The notes under the pieces were generated by a model. It was not told the origin of the DNA, searched no databases, and saw nothing but the letters and a program-made list of their open reading frames with translations. Below, in pieces: positions 8,573-17,976 of a stretch of 35,510 bases of DNA. The DNA is from UBA1858 sp039182865 (GTDB lineage Bacteria > Pseudomonadota > Gammaproteobacteria > UBA4575). The stretch spans positions 1-35,510 of the forward strand of contig JBCDBX010000009.1 of the NCBI GenBank assembly GCA_039182865.1. Reading direction: 5' to 3'. The position numbers and the translations under genes were made by a program. How positions within the stretch are numbered: position 1 is the stretch's first letter; every line of letters starts with the position of its first letter.

Positions 8573-9700
8573 ATGAGAAAACAGAATAATTTTCTTATTT
8601 TTATGTTGGTTCTGTTAGCTCTCATCTTTAAGAGCTACGTGCAAGCAGAAGATCAATCAAAAGAATCTCAACAAAAAAAACAAGGTCCTTCTGTAACGAT
8701 TCAAACACCTACAGAAACACCTGTAAATGATTATCTAGACCTTACAGGAACGGTACAAGCTTACAAAAGTGTCAATTTGGTCGCGCGAGTATCTGGGACA
8801 TTAGAGAGTGTCGATTTTCGTTCCGGTTCATTTGTTAACAAAGGTGATCTACTTTTTACTATTGAAAAAGATACTTACCAACAAGAATTAGAATTAAACC
8901 GGGCACAATTAAAATATTCGCAAGTAGAATATGAACGACAATTACGTTTGATTGAAGAAAATGCAACTTCCCAGAGTAGTGTTGATCAATTTCGCTCACA
9001 AAGAGATCAAGCTAGAGCAAATACCAAGCTAGCAGAAATTAACCTTGGCTATACAAGAGTTAGAGCGCCGTTTGATGGTCGTATCGGCCGAAATCTTGTT
9101 GATGTAGGAAATCTGGTGGGTTACGACGGACCGACAACACTTGCAACAATAGAACAAGTGAATCCCGCTTATGTATATTTCAACATTAATGAGCGTGATT
9201 TATTAAATATCCGTAAAGCCAGATTAGATAAGGGTATAAATCCAGAAGAAGATGCCAGCAATGTCCCAGTATTATTTGGTTTGCAAAATGAACAAGGATA
9301 CCCACATCGTGGAGAAATAGATTTTGTTGATACTGGAGTCGCAGCAGATACTGGAACTCTTCAAGCACGTGCCGTAGTTTCTAATCATGAAAAATTATTG
9401 CTACCCGGCTATTTTGTAAGAATACGTATTCCTGTTGGCCAAGAACACACTGGTTTATTAATTCCAGATCGTGCCATTATGAATGATCAACAAGGGCCGT
9501 ATGTGTTTTTGGTGAATAGTAGCAATGTAGTGACACGTCAAAATATTAAAACGGGAACGATTGTAGATGGATTAAGAGAAGTTACTTCTGGATTAAGTAC
9601 CTTAGATAAGGTGATTGTGGATGGCATAGCAAAAGTTACTGTTGGACAAACAGTATCACCACATACATCGGATACTACCAAAAATAAGTCAGAAAACTAA
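8573..9700 (+). CDS. RND efflux periplasmic adaptor (membrane fusion protein)
   Basis: Bridges the inner-membrane RND pump and the outer-membrane channel. I choose ATG 8573 (375 residues) over the in-frame ATG at 8543 because AAAGGA at 8561-8566 sits six bases before it and because the signal peptide then begins correctly (MRKQNNFLIF, hydrophobic core, cleavage after VQA). The mature part has the HlyD/AcrA order: barrel-sandwich half (VNLVARVSGTLESVDFRSG), alpha-hairpin (about 95-140), second lipoyl half (YTRVRAPFDGRIGRNLVDVG) and beta-barrel domains (PVLFGLQNEQGYPHRGEIDF). It is a non-lipidated adaptor, since there is no lipobox Cys. It starts about 30 bases after the channel gene and lies just before the pump gene. 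Confidence 0.93.
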   Translation: MRKQNNFLIFMLVLLALIFKSYVQAEDQSKESQQKKQGPSVTIQTPTETPVNDYLDLTGTVQAYKSVNLVARVSGTLESVDFRSGSFVNKGDLLFTIEKDTYQQELELNRAQLKYSQVEYERQLRLIEENATSQSSVDQFRSQRDQARANTKLAEINLGYTRVRAPFDGRIGRNLVDVGNLVGYDGPTTLATIEQVNPAYVYFNINERDLLNIRKARLDKGINPEEDASNVPVLFGLQNEQGYPHRGEIDFVDTGVAADTGTLQARAVVSNHEKLLLPGYFVRIRIPVGQEHTGLLIPDRAIMNDQQGPYVFLVNSSNVVTRQNIKTGTIVDGLREVTSGLSTLDKVIVDGIAKVTVGQTVSPHTSDTTKNKSEN

Positions 9701-9714
9701 CATGAGAGTCTGAT

Positions 9715-12700
9715 ATGTTTTCAGAATTTTTCATCAATAGGCCCGTTCTCTCTAACGTCATCGCATGGATAATTGTGCTGCTGGGATTAGTCGCGATTAA
9801 TACTTTACCAGTCAGTATGTATCCACCGATTACACCGCCAACTGTTCAAGTCACTACCCATTATCCAGGTGCTAACTCACAAACTGTGATGGAAACTGTT
9901 GCATTACCCATAGAGCAACAAGTTAATGGCATTGAAGATATGATTTATATGTCATCAACAGCGACAAATGATGGCGTATATACGCTAACGATTACCTTTA
10001 AAATTGGAACCGATCTTGATTTTGCACAGGTACTTGTTCAAAACCGGGTCGCAGCAGCGACTTCCAAACTTCCTAATGCGGTTCAGCAGCAAGGAGTCGT
10101 CACCCAAAAACAATCAACTTCAATCTTAGAAGTTGTCAATCTTCAATCACCAAACGGTACCTATGACCCATTATTTCTTAGTAATTATGCGATCATCCAT
10201 TTGAAAGATGAACTCGCGCGATTGCCGGGCGTGGGGTCGCTTACTATTTTAGGTTTAGGTCAATACAGCATGCGAGTTTGGCTGGATCCAGGTTTGATGA
10301 ATGAGCGTGGATTGATGCCCTCTGATGTGGTCAATGCTATCCAAAGTCAAAATCAAAAAGTAAGTGCTGGACAATTAGGTCAACCACCGACACCCGATGG
10401 ACAAGATTTTCAACTGACGGTCAATCTCTACGGTGCTTATTCAACCGCAGAAGAATTTGAAGAAATTATTGTGTCTACTGGTCAAGAGACTGGAGGTGCC
10501 GTAACACGTATAAAAGATATAGGACGCGTAGAGTTAGGAGCGGCAACTTACTCGCAGTCTTCCCGATTTAATGGAAAGGCGGCTGCTGGTATTGCCGTAT
10601 TTCAGTTGCCAGAAGCTAATGCGCTCGATGTTGCTAGAGAAGTTGAAGCAAAAATGGAAGAGCTAGCTAAAAACTTTCCAGAGGACTTGACCTATAACAT
10701 TCCATTCAACACAACGATGTTTGTTGATGCAACCGTGGATGAAGTCTACAAGACCTTAATAGAAGCCGCATTTCTTGTATTAATTGTTATCGTTTTATTC
10801 CTACAAAACTTCCGTGCGATGTTGGTTCCAATGACCACAGTGCCGGTATCAATCATTGGTGCATTTGCAGCAATGGCTGTGATGGGATTTAGTATTAATC
10901 TTATTACTTTGTTTGCCATCATACTTGCGATTGCAATTGTCGTGGATGATGCCATTGTCATTGTAGAAGCGGTGAGTAAACATATTGAAAGTGGCATGAC
11001 ACCGCATGACGCAGCAGTTAAAGCTATGAAGCAATTAACTGGTCCGATCTTTGGAATCACCTTGGTATTAATTTCGGTGTTTTTACCTGCAGCTTTCATG
11101 CCTGGACTTACTGGAGAGGTATATCGGCAATTTGCATTAGTCATCGCTGCAACGGCCGTCATTAGTGCGATTAACGCGTTAACATTGAAACCAATGCAAT
11201 GTGCACATTGGTTGCGTCCTGTAGACATTAACAAGAAGAAAAATTTTGTTTTTCGTGGATTTAATGTGATCTTCGAAAAATTGCAGAAAGGTTACACTCG
11301 ACTTATCTATAGAATTGTAACCAATGATAAAAAGATGGTGGTGATTGCCCTAGCTATCACTTGTATTGCTATCTTTGGGCTTTCTCGTGTACCGACAGGA
11401 TTTGTTCCGATTGAAGATCAAGGTTATATGATGGCTTCAATCGAATTACCAGAAGCAGCATCGCTGGAGCGCACGAATGAAGCGTTAAAAGATATGAGTG
11501 AACGCTTTTTGAAGGTTCCTGGTGTCAAAGACGTTGTCGCGATCGGTGGTGCAGCCGCTCTCTATAATATGGCATCAATGTCTAATGCCGGTGTCTCTTA
11601 TATCATTCTTGATAGTTGGAATGAACGTTATAAGAGTGCCAATAAAAAAGAGCAGGGACTGATGGGCATTTTTGAAAACTTATCTGCATCGGTTGCAGAT
11701 TTAGAAGAAGCCTCCATTTTTGTATTGCCTCCACCTCCAATCCAGGGCCTTGGGCTTGCCGGAGGATTTGAACTTCAGTTAGAGCTAAAAGACAACAGTG
11801 AGGATTTTACAAAGTTGCAAAATGCTCAAAATATTTTAATTGAAGAGGCAAACAAAGAACCTGCTGTTAGAATGGCGATCGCACCATTTCGGGCCAATGT
11901 TCCGCAAGTCGACGTGGAAGTTAACAGAACGCAAACGGAAGTAATGGGCGTTGCGCTGGGTGACTTGTTTAATACAGTTGAAGGTTACCTAGGTTCTACT
12001 TATGCAGGGCAGTTTACTCGTTTTGGTCGAACATTTGATGTGTTTGTTCAAGGTGATGGGCAATATCGAATACAGCCTGAAAATATTTCTCAGCTTCATG
12101 TACGTGGCGCGACTAATAATATGGTCCCAATCGGCAGTGTCGCTGACATTTCAAATACTTTAGGCCCTAATATTGTCTCGCTTTATAATTTATATCCAAC
12201 CGCGCCGATTATTGGTCTTACTGAAACAGGTTATAGTTCGGGGCAGGCCATGCAAGCGATTGAAAAAATAGCGAATGAAAAATTGCCAGAAGGTGTAGGT
12301 TATCAATGGACGGGAACTTCTTATCAAGAAGAATTGCTTGGTAATACGGCATATTTTATTTTTGGTTTATCGCTTTTATTGATTTATCTCGTTCTTGCAG
12401 GGCAATATGAAAGTTGGTACTTACCAGGATCAGTGATTCTTTCAGTACCTTTAGCGCTTGTTGGGATTGTGATATTACTGCTTTCAATTCCACTGCTAGA
12501 TAATAATATTTATGTTCAAATTGGTCTTGTTTTATTGATTGCGATGTCGGCTAAAAATGGGATTCTAATTGTAGAAGTTGCTCGAGAACTTCGTGGTCAA
12601 GGCAAAAGTATCATTGATTCTGCAGTTGAAGCAGCAACCATCAGATTCCGACCAATATTGATGACGTCGTTTACTCTTTTGCTTGGAGTGCTACCATTGG

Positions 12701-12870
12701 TGTTAGCAGAAGGTGCTGGAGCTAGTGCACGTAAATCTTTAGGTATCACAGTGTTTAGTGGTATGTTATCGTCAACATGCTTAGCGGTCTTATTTATTCC
12801 AGCTTTCTATGTACTCATACAAACATGGGAAGAAAACCGAAAGGCAAAAAATCTTACAAAGACTCAATAA
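9715..12870 (+). CDS. RND multidrug/export pump, HAE1 (AcrB-like) family
   Basis: Proton-driven inner-membrane pump of 1051 residues, the usual AcrB length. It starts MFSEFFINRPVLSNVIAWII, the family N-terminus. The proton-relay residues are present: D411-D412 in TM4 (AIVVDDAIVIVEAV) and K947 in TM10 (SAKNGILIVEVA). The two large periplasmic loops have the porter-domain motifs (SMYPPITPPTVQVTTHYPGA; VPTGFVPIEDQGYM), and the second half has GQYESWYLPGSVILSVPLAL. Substrate cannot be read from sequence. Adjacency to an NRPS locus makes peptide or siderophore export possible, but general drug efflux is equally compatible. It is 14 bases after the adaptor gene and abuts the MFS gene. Confidence 0.96.
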   Translation: MFSEFFINRPVLSNVIAWIIVLLGLVAINTLPVSMYPPITPPTVQVTTHYPGANSQTVMETVALPIEQQVNGIEDMIYMSSTATNDGVYTLTITFKIGTDLDFAQVLVQNRVAAATSKLPNAVQQQGVVTQKQSTSILEVVNLQSPNGTYDPLFLSNYAIIHLKDELARLPGVGSLTILGLGQYSMRVWLDPGLMNERGLMPSDVVNAIQSQNQKVSAGQLGQPPTPDGQDFQLTVNLYGAYSTAEEFEEIIVSTGQETGGAVTRIKDIGRVELGAATYSQSSRFNGKAAAGIAVFQLPEANALDVAREVEAKMEELAKNFPEDLTYNIPFNTTMFVDATVDEVYKTLIEAAFLVLIVIVLFLQNFRAMLVPMTTVPVSIIGAFAAMAVMGFSINLITLFAIILAIAIVVDDAIVIVEAVSKHIESGMTPHDAAVKAMKQLTGPIFGITLVLISVFLPAAFMPGLTGEVYRQFALVIAATAVISAINALTLKPMQCAHWLRPVDINKKKNFVFRGFNVIFEKLQKGYTRLIYRIVTNDKKMVVIALAITCIAIFGLSRVPTGFVPIEDQGYMMASIELPEAASLERTNEALKDMSERFLKVPGVKDVVAIGGAAALYNMASMSNAGVSYIILDSWNERYKSANKKEQGLMGIFENLSASVADLEEASIFVLPPPPIQGLGLAGGFELQLELKDNSEDFTKLQNAQNILIEEANKEPAVRMAIAPFRANVPQVDVEVNRTQTEVMGVALGDLFNTVEGYLGSTYAGQFTRFGRTFDVFVQGDGQYRIQPENISQLHVRGATNNMVPIGSVADISNTLGPNIVSLYNLYPTAPIIGLTETGYSSGQAMQAIEKIANEKLPEGVGYQWTGTSYQEELLGNTAYFIFGLSLLLIYLVLAGQYESWYLPGSVILSVPLALVGIVILLLSIPLLDNNIYVQIGLVLLIAMSAKNGILIVEVARELRGQGKSIIDSAVEAATIRFRPILMTSFTLLLGVLPLVLAEGAGASARKSLGITVFSGMLSSTCLAVLFIPAFYVLIQTWEENRKAKNLTKTQ

Positions 12871-14256
12871 ATGCCAGTTGAAAAGTTAGATAAGAAAACC
12901 ATTGTTGGCATGATTGCCATGGCAATGGGAATTTTTGTCGTTGCTAATGACTTTACGGCATTGTCAGTTGCAATTCCTGCAATAGAAAAAACCTACAATG
13001 TTGATGTCACTACGGCACAATGGGTAATCAATATTTATACCTTGTCATTCAGTATCATAATTATTACTGGTGGCAGACTGGCTGATATGTTTGGACGGCG
13101 TCGTATGTTTATGATTGGCGCTGCCATTTTTGGAATATTTTCGCTGTCAGGTGGATTAGCTGAGAACATCGAATGGCTGCTTGGTAGTCGGTGCATCATG
13201 GGTATAGGCGGTGCATTGATGTGGTCATCTGTGATAGGGATGACTTATGAAATTGTACCTGATAGCAGAGCTGGGCTTGCCGGTGGACTTATTATTGGTG
13301 TTGCGGGAATGGGTAATGCGATGGGCCCATTAATTGGCGGTTTTCTTACAGACACACTAGGATGGCAATGGGTCTTTTTTATTAATTTACCAGTTGTGAT
13401 TATTGGCGTCACCACAATGCTTCTGGTTGTCGCGCGAGATAAACCAACAGCTCCTAATGAGAGAGTAGATTATATTGGTACAATACTGCTAGCCAGTGGC
13501 TTATTTGCATGGTTGTTAGCATTAGATATAGGCGTCGATAAAGGTTGGACTAATCCTTTCATATTGTCTTTGTTTATTGGTGGCGCATTTATTCACGGCG
13601 CATTTGTAATCTTTGAAAAAAGTGTCGGTGAAGCGGCACTAGTGCCGAATTCGATTATGAAAAATCGAACATTTGCAATGTCTGCTATTTCTATCTTATT
13701 GGTCACTGCCGTATTTTTTGGTGCATTAATATATCTTCCCCAATTTATGATTAAAAATCTTGGGTTTAATGCGGCACAATCCGGTGCGGGCTTGCTACCC
13801 ATGATGCTAACGTTTGCAATATTCTCATTTATAGCCGGACGTTTGTATGAAGCGCTAGGTGCAAAATTGATTGTTTCAGCAGGTGCGGCCTTACTTGCAG
13901 GTGGAGCCTTTCTATTATCAACCATAGAAACTCATACGACTTATGTTCAATTGGTTCCTGGTATGGTGATTCTTGGTGTTGGTGTGGGTCTCTATTTTTC
14001 TTCAGTGACGACTGTTGGTGTCAAAATGATTGATCCTAAGCATGCAAGTCTTGCAGGAGCCATTCTCTATATGATGATAAACGCTAGCGGTGCCATGGCA
14101 TTAGCATTAAACACAGCAATAGTAGCTTCTGCTCATATATTTGCTGAAGGCATCAGTATGGCTTTTATAGTTAATGGATGTCTCGCAACAGCTGGAGCAG
14201 TGTTAGCTATATTATTTATCAAAGGTAAATCTGATAAAGATGATATAAAACAATAA
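12871..14256 (+). CDS. MFS drug/metabolite exporter, DHA2-like
   Basis: A 461-residue polytopic protein of the major facilitator superfamily. Motif A is seen as GGRLADMFGRRRMF after TM2. Motif C is seen as the glycine-rich stretch ending GPLIGGFLTDTLGWQW, followed by VFFINLPV, the antiporter signature of EmrB/QacA-type (DHA2) exporters. At least 12 hydrophobic segments are visible, probably 14 as in the family. The ATG begins on the base immediately after the RND stop TAA, so translation is probably coupled. An MFS gene fused in operon to a complete RND triad is not a standard layout; it may share the substrate or supply the periplasm for the RND pump. The exact substrate is unknown. Confidence 0.9.
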   Translation: MPVEKLDKKTIVGMIAMAMGIFVVANDFTALSVAIPAIEKTYNVDVTTAQWVINIYTLSFSIIIITGGRLADMFGRRRMFMIGAAIFGIFSLSGGLAENIEWLLGSRCIMGIGGALMWSSVIGMTYEIVPDSRAGLAGGLIIGVAGMGNAMGPLIGGFLTDTLGWQWVFFINLPVVIIGVTTMLLVVARDKPTAPNERVDYIGTILLASGLFAWLLALDIGVDKGWTNPFILSLFIGGAFIHGAFVIFEKSVGEAALVPNSIMKNRTFAMSAISILLVTAVFFGALIYLPQFMIKNLGFNAAQSGAGLLPMMLTFAIFSFIAGRLYEALGAKLIVSAGAALLAGGAFLLSTIETHTTYVQLVPGMVILGVGVGLYFSSVTTVGVKMIDPKHASLAGAILYMMINASGAMALALNTAIVASAHIFAEGISMAFIVNGCLATAGAVLAILFIKGKSDKDDIKQ

Positions 14257-14376
14257 GATATATAATAAATCTAATCTAAATACTTATAAATTTCTTGCTA
14301 TTATTCCCAACAGTGCGATATTGAGAACAGTGTTAGTAAAACTGATTATTTCTAATGGGCGAGTAAGAGAAAACAA

Positions 14377-17300
14377 TCATTTCTCAATTTCTTGAACCTC
14401 AATGACATTGTTATAGGGATTGCTATCGGTAAGATATAGATAAGCATCAATACCGAAGCGTGTTGGTTTCTCAGATAAAATAAATTCAAATTCTTCGATA
14501 CCTCCAGAAAGATCTTGCCACTCCGTCAGAATGATATTTTCTTTTTTATAGTCATTACCACGAAAAATAGTCAAAGGTAAGTACATATTAAGTGCTGCTT
14601 CTTTTTCCTCACCTATGCCTTCGGTATAAAGTCTTGCTGTATCTACCACAGCTTTTAATCGCCACTGATTATTTTCATCTTGCCAAGTTTCAGCTTTAAC
14701 TGCCTCTAAGTTCCAATTTGTGACTCGTTCAAATAAATCACGGATAGGTTCTTGAGCGTTTTCAGGTAAGTTGTTTTTCAAATGATTAACAAGATCTTGT
14801 GCCGTTGGGTAAGGTGCTGCTTGATAACGCCAGTTATCCAAGAAGCTTGCAAAGGTATTTTGTAAATTTTCTACACCAACCAATTCTGCTAAATATATGA
14901 TAGTGAGAATACCTTTCTTACGTATCATCACGGAATTTTTCATCTCTTGCGCGAAAGGTAATTCCACATCAGGAAGTTTTGCACGTTCACGATAAGCTTC
15001 TAACATATCTTGAAGTCGTAATTTTCTGCTTAATTCAATTGGGCGGGATTGGTGTAAATACATTGCAGAGCTCCAAAAAGGCAACCCGGATAAAACCATC
15101 TTTGCACCCTCAAGATTGGCTGGAATGATTTGGTCTGCCCACCAAGTCATTCCCATAAAATTACTCGCCATCGTTCGAAGATCTTCACCTTGCGATACAT
15201 TTAGATCACTCTTCCACCCAAGAATTTCGGTTACAAAAGCTAACCCATTTCGGGCACCAGCCGTGTTGTAATGTAATGATGATTCGACCATTCGAAATTG
15301 ATCAAAAGGGGCAGGCCCATAGTAATAAGTGAAGTGTTCCATGGCATCCAGAAGATGCTCAGACATGGGTTCGAGTGTATAGGTATGAGGTGGATGGTAA
15401 TATAGTTCCACTGGGGGTAAGTTGTCGCGCGAATTTTTAAATAGGTTATAGCGACCTGACATCAGCTCCGACCAGCCGCGAGATGGTCGATCAATGAGAT
15501 AGCGAATAGTACGTCGATTGTCTTGTATTCCATAATCATTAAAGATGTTTCCACTGAATAGAGGAATCTGATCCGCATCTGTACTTATGGTTAGGTCCAT
15601 GGTGTGCACCCATGAAAGATGAGTTGTTTCATGTGCAACGTTATCACCTATGGTAGATTCCGGTGTTGTCCACACCAAAGGTAATCCGTATTTTTTGCGC
15701 TTCCATGTCGGCTTATGTTCGATACGCTCGCTATATCCGATAGCAGGCATCATATTCAAATTAAGGATCGACGTGCCATTCCCTAATATCTCGATACCAT
15801 GTACTTCTGGCACATCATCATATTGATTATGTGCAGCAAACCCTGCATCAGGGTATCCGGCTGTATAAAAGTTAATTTCTAAAGTTGCGTCAGGAGTTAG
15901 GGGCTGTTTTAAGCGCCATCTTTGAACATAATTATTTTCTTCAGGTGTTTTGGTATCGATAATGCGAATTGCTGATTCATCTAAAAAGAGATTACTTTCT
16001 TTTAATAATGGGTGAAAAAATATAAGTAATTCATCTATCGGTGTTTGATGTTGATTTTTCACGCTGATTGTTCCGTCCATAGTAATGCGTCGCTGACTTG
16101 GGTAGATATCAATATTCCCTTTAATAGAATTAATTACCGGTTGTTCTATTTTGCTCCAATCTTCACGATAGGTTTTTTCCATTTCGGCAAAGTAATCATT
16201 TTCATCATACAAGGGCCAGGTGTGTAGTATGGTTGTTTGATAAAGTATCCATCCGCCTACTAAAAATATTGCTAGTAAGTTAACACTAATATAAAAACGT
16301 CCATTCCCTCTTAATAGACGTTGTTTCAAAAGATAGATTCTGGAAGGTGGGTTTTTCCCTCGGTAATAACATGCCCATGCAAGTGTCCATACGGCCAAGG
16401 TTATTAATGTCCAATAAAGCAAAAACCATAGATGACCTGTCCAAAAATGACCATATCCATCGATAAGCGAGTACCAGAAAAAACTGACCTCACCATAATG
16501 ATAAATGGGATGGTAGAGACCTAACGCATCCAACAAAGTGCTGGATATATAGACCAATAGGACGACGCCGATGGCAATGTATCGTTGTCTGATAATTATC
16601 TGACATGCCAATGCCAGAATTGACATCCATATATAGTAAGGCGCCTTGAATATAAATACATCAGTGAAATATAACCATAGTTCAAGATCATAAAATCCTT
16701 TACTGATTTGATAGGCGATATTAATCAATATTGATAGAGACCAAAACAGTAGCACTACCGTAATTAAAGCAACCGTTTTAGCCAGCAAACGTCGAGTATC
16801 TTCTGTTGGTAAGGCATCGATGATTTCATCTACTTTATGTTGACGATCACTCCAGATTAAGTCTGCTGCGTACCACACCAATAGCAAAATTAAAATTTTG
16901 TCAAAGTAAAAACCGGTTGAGTGAGTTAGTAGATCAGTTGTGGGTAGTGAGAAAGAATGGGTGATTGAGCTAGCAGCGGTCCACCAAATCGAAAATCCGG
17001 CAAATGCGATAAGAATCAAAACACCAGGGTGACGCCAAAGAGTTTGTAACTCCCAATAAAGCATTAGTAAGAATTTATTATCAGTGTTCAAGGATAGTAT
17101 TGAATACCTTTTCTTCTTTTTTTGCTTAGTTTGTCTGCTGGTAATTTGTAAAGGAATAGATAGTGTCCCAACAATGACCAGTAACACTGAGAAGCTAATC
17201 CAAAACAAGCGATTTTGTAGCAGCAATCCTTCTAATGGTCGAAACTCTGTATTACTTTGGGCAACTGTTTGTCTTAAGCCATGCTCGGCACCTGCAATGT

Positions 17301-17970
17301 TTCCATAAGGGTCCAACATAGCAAACCATTGAAACACATCATGTCGATATACATCTCTTCCAAGCATCATCAAAGCCGTTGTGTAAAGAGCAATTAAGGC
17401 TAGTGCTACTAGGAATGCAATGGTTTGACTTCGCCATCTAGCAGAGACGGCATAAATAAGAGCTGATACCAAAAAGAGGTTAGGTAGCATGTAAATGGTC
17501 ATTGCTTGTATGTAATGAGACCATACATGTGGACCTATTCGTTCTTCAGGTATTCCTGGCATAAGGCTAGCCAGAATCATTCCTGGTATGAATAAGCTGC
17601 TAATTAAGGCAATTATCAGAAATGTAATTGCGAAACGGCCAAATCCTAATACTAACTTGTTAGCACCTGTAGAGAGTATGATTTCTTCTGTGCTATAAAG
17701 TTTTTCGCGACTCATAGATTCGCCGACAATCCCTGCAGCAACTATGACTCCTAGAATGCTCAATATTAGTGCTCGGGTACCAACTGAATCAGCGCCATTT
17801 ACCCAAGTATTACCTGAAGTTCCATAGGCAAATTCAAGAGTAGAGCCAAAAGATAAAGCAAAAAATGCAAGTAGACTAAACCAAACAAAAGGTCTTCTTA
17901 GTTGCTGACGTATCTCCATTGATAACTGACACAGCAGAGCTTGCAAAGTAAGAGAAAACTTTTTTGACAT
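14377..17970 (-). CDS. ABC-2 permease fused to an M1-peptidase-like domain with a lost zinc site
   Basis: The 1197 residues hold about 13 hydrophobic segments in residues 27-580 (two ABC-2 permease halves). A large periplasmic region from about 590 follows, resembling the M1 aminopeptidase fold: the beta domain has DLTISTDADQIPLFSGN, and the catalytic-like domain has QFRMVESSLHYNTAGARNGL. In relatives the site reads HExxHxWW...SE. Here the aligned residues are N937, F938 and M941 before W943-W944, with S961 at the third ligand position, so zinc binding and catalysis are probably gone. A HETTH string at 780-784 lies in the beta domain, not at the active site. The gene starts 6 bases after the ATPase gene. 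Likely role: membrane half of an exporter with a binding rather than a cutting domain. Confidence 0.85.
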   Translation of the reverse strand: MSKKFSLTLQALLCQLSMEIRQQLRRPFVWFSLLAFFALSFGSTLEFAYGTSGNTWVNGADSVGTRALILSILGVIVAAGIVGESMSREKLYSTEEIILSTGANKLVLGFGRFAITFLIIALISSLFIPGMILASLMPGIPEERIGPHVWSHYIQAMTIYMLPNLFLVSALIYAVSARWRSQTIAFLVALALIALYTTALMMLGRDVYRHDVFQWFAMLDPYGNIAGAEHGLRQTVAQSNTEFRPLEGLLLQNRLFWISFSVLLVIVGTLSIPLQITSRQTKQKKKKRYSILSLNTDNKFLLMLYWELQTLWRHPGVLILIAFAGFSIWWTAASSITHSFSLPTTDLLTHSTGFYFDKILILLLVWYAADLIWSDRQHKVDEIIDALPTEDTRRLLAKTVALITVVLLFWSLSILINIAYQISKGFYDLELWLYFTDVFIFKAPYYIWMSILALACQIIIRQRYIAIGVVLLVYISSTLLDALGLYHPIYHYGEVSFFWYSLIDGYGHFWTGHLWFLLYWTLITLAVWTLAWACYYRGKNPPSRIYLLKQRLLRGNGRFYISVNLLAIFLVGGWILYQTTILHTWPLYDENDYFAEMEKTYREDWSKIEQPVINSIKGNIDIYPSQRRITMDGTISVKNQHQTPIDELLIFFHPLLKESNLFLDESAIRIIDTKTPEENNYVQRWRLKQPLTPDATLEINFYTAGYPDAGFAAHNQYDDVPEVHGIEILGNGTSILNLNMMPAIGYSERIEHKPTWKRKKYGLPLVWTTPESTIGDNVAHETTHLSWVHTMDLTISTDADQIPLFSGNIFNDYGIQDNRRTIRYLIDRPSRGWSELMSGRYNLFKNSRDNLPPVELYYHPPHTYTLEPMSEHLLDAMEHFTYYYGPAPFDQFRMVESSLHYNTAGARNGLAFVTEILGWKSDLNVSQGEDLRTMASNFMGMTWWADQIIPANLEGAKMVLSGLPFWSSAMYLHQSRPIELSRKLRLQDMLEAYRERAKLPDVELPFAQEMKNSVMIRKKGILTIIYLAELVGVENLQNTFASFLDNWRYQAAPYPTAQDLVNHLKNNLPENAQEPIRDLFERVTNWNLEAVKAETWQDENNQWRLKAVVDTARLYTEGIGEEKEAALNMYLPLTIFRGNDYKKENIILTEWQDLSGGIEEFEFILSEKPTRFGIDAYLYLTDSNPYNNVIEVQEIEK

Positions 17971-17976
17971 AATTTT

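Noticed and set aside
10746..11234. Long antisense open frame inside the RND pump gene
   Set aside because: It is a shadow of the strong RND coding frame, with no ribosome site or recognisable domain.
14257..14376. Gap between the converging MFS and ABC/M1-like genes
   Set aside because: I looked for hairpins with T-runs and small genes and found nothing I could support.
15619..15633. HETTH (residues 780-784) in the ABC/M1-like fusion as a zinc peptidase site
   Set aside because: It lies in the N-terminal beta domain just before HTMDLTISTDADQI, about 155 residues ahead of the WWADQ segment that marks the true active-site helix, and has no matching downstream Glu pattern.
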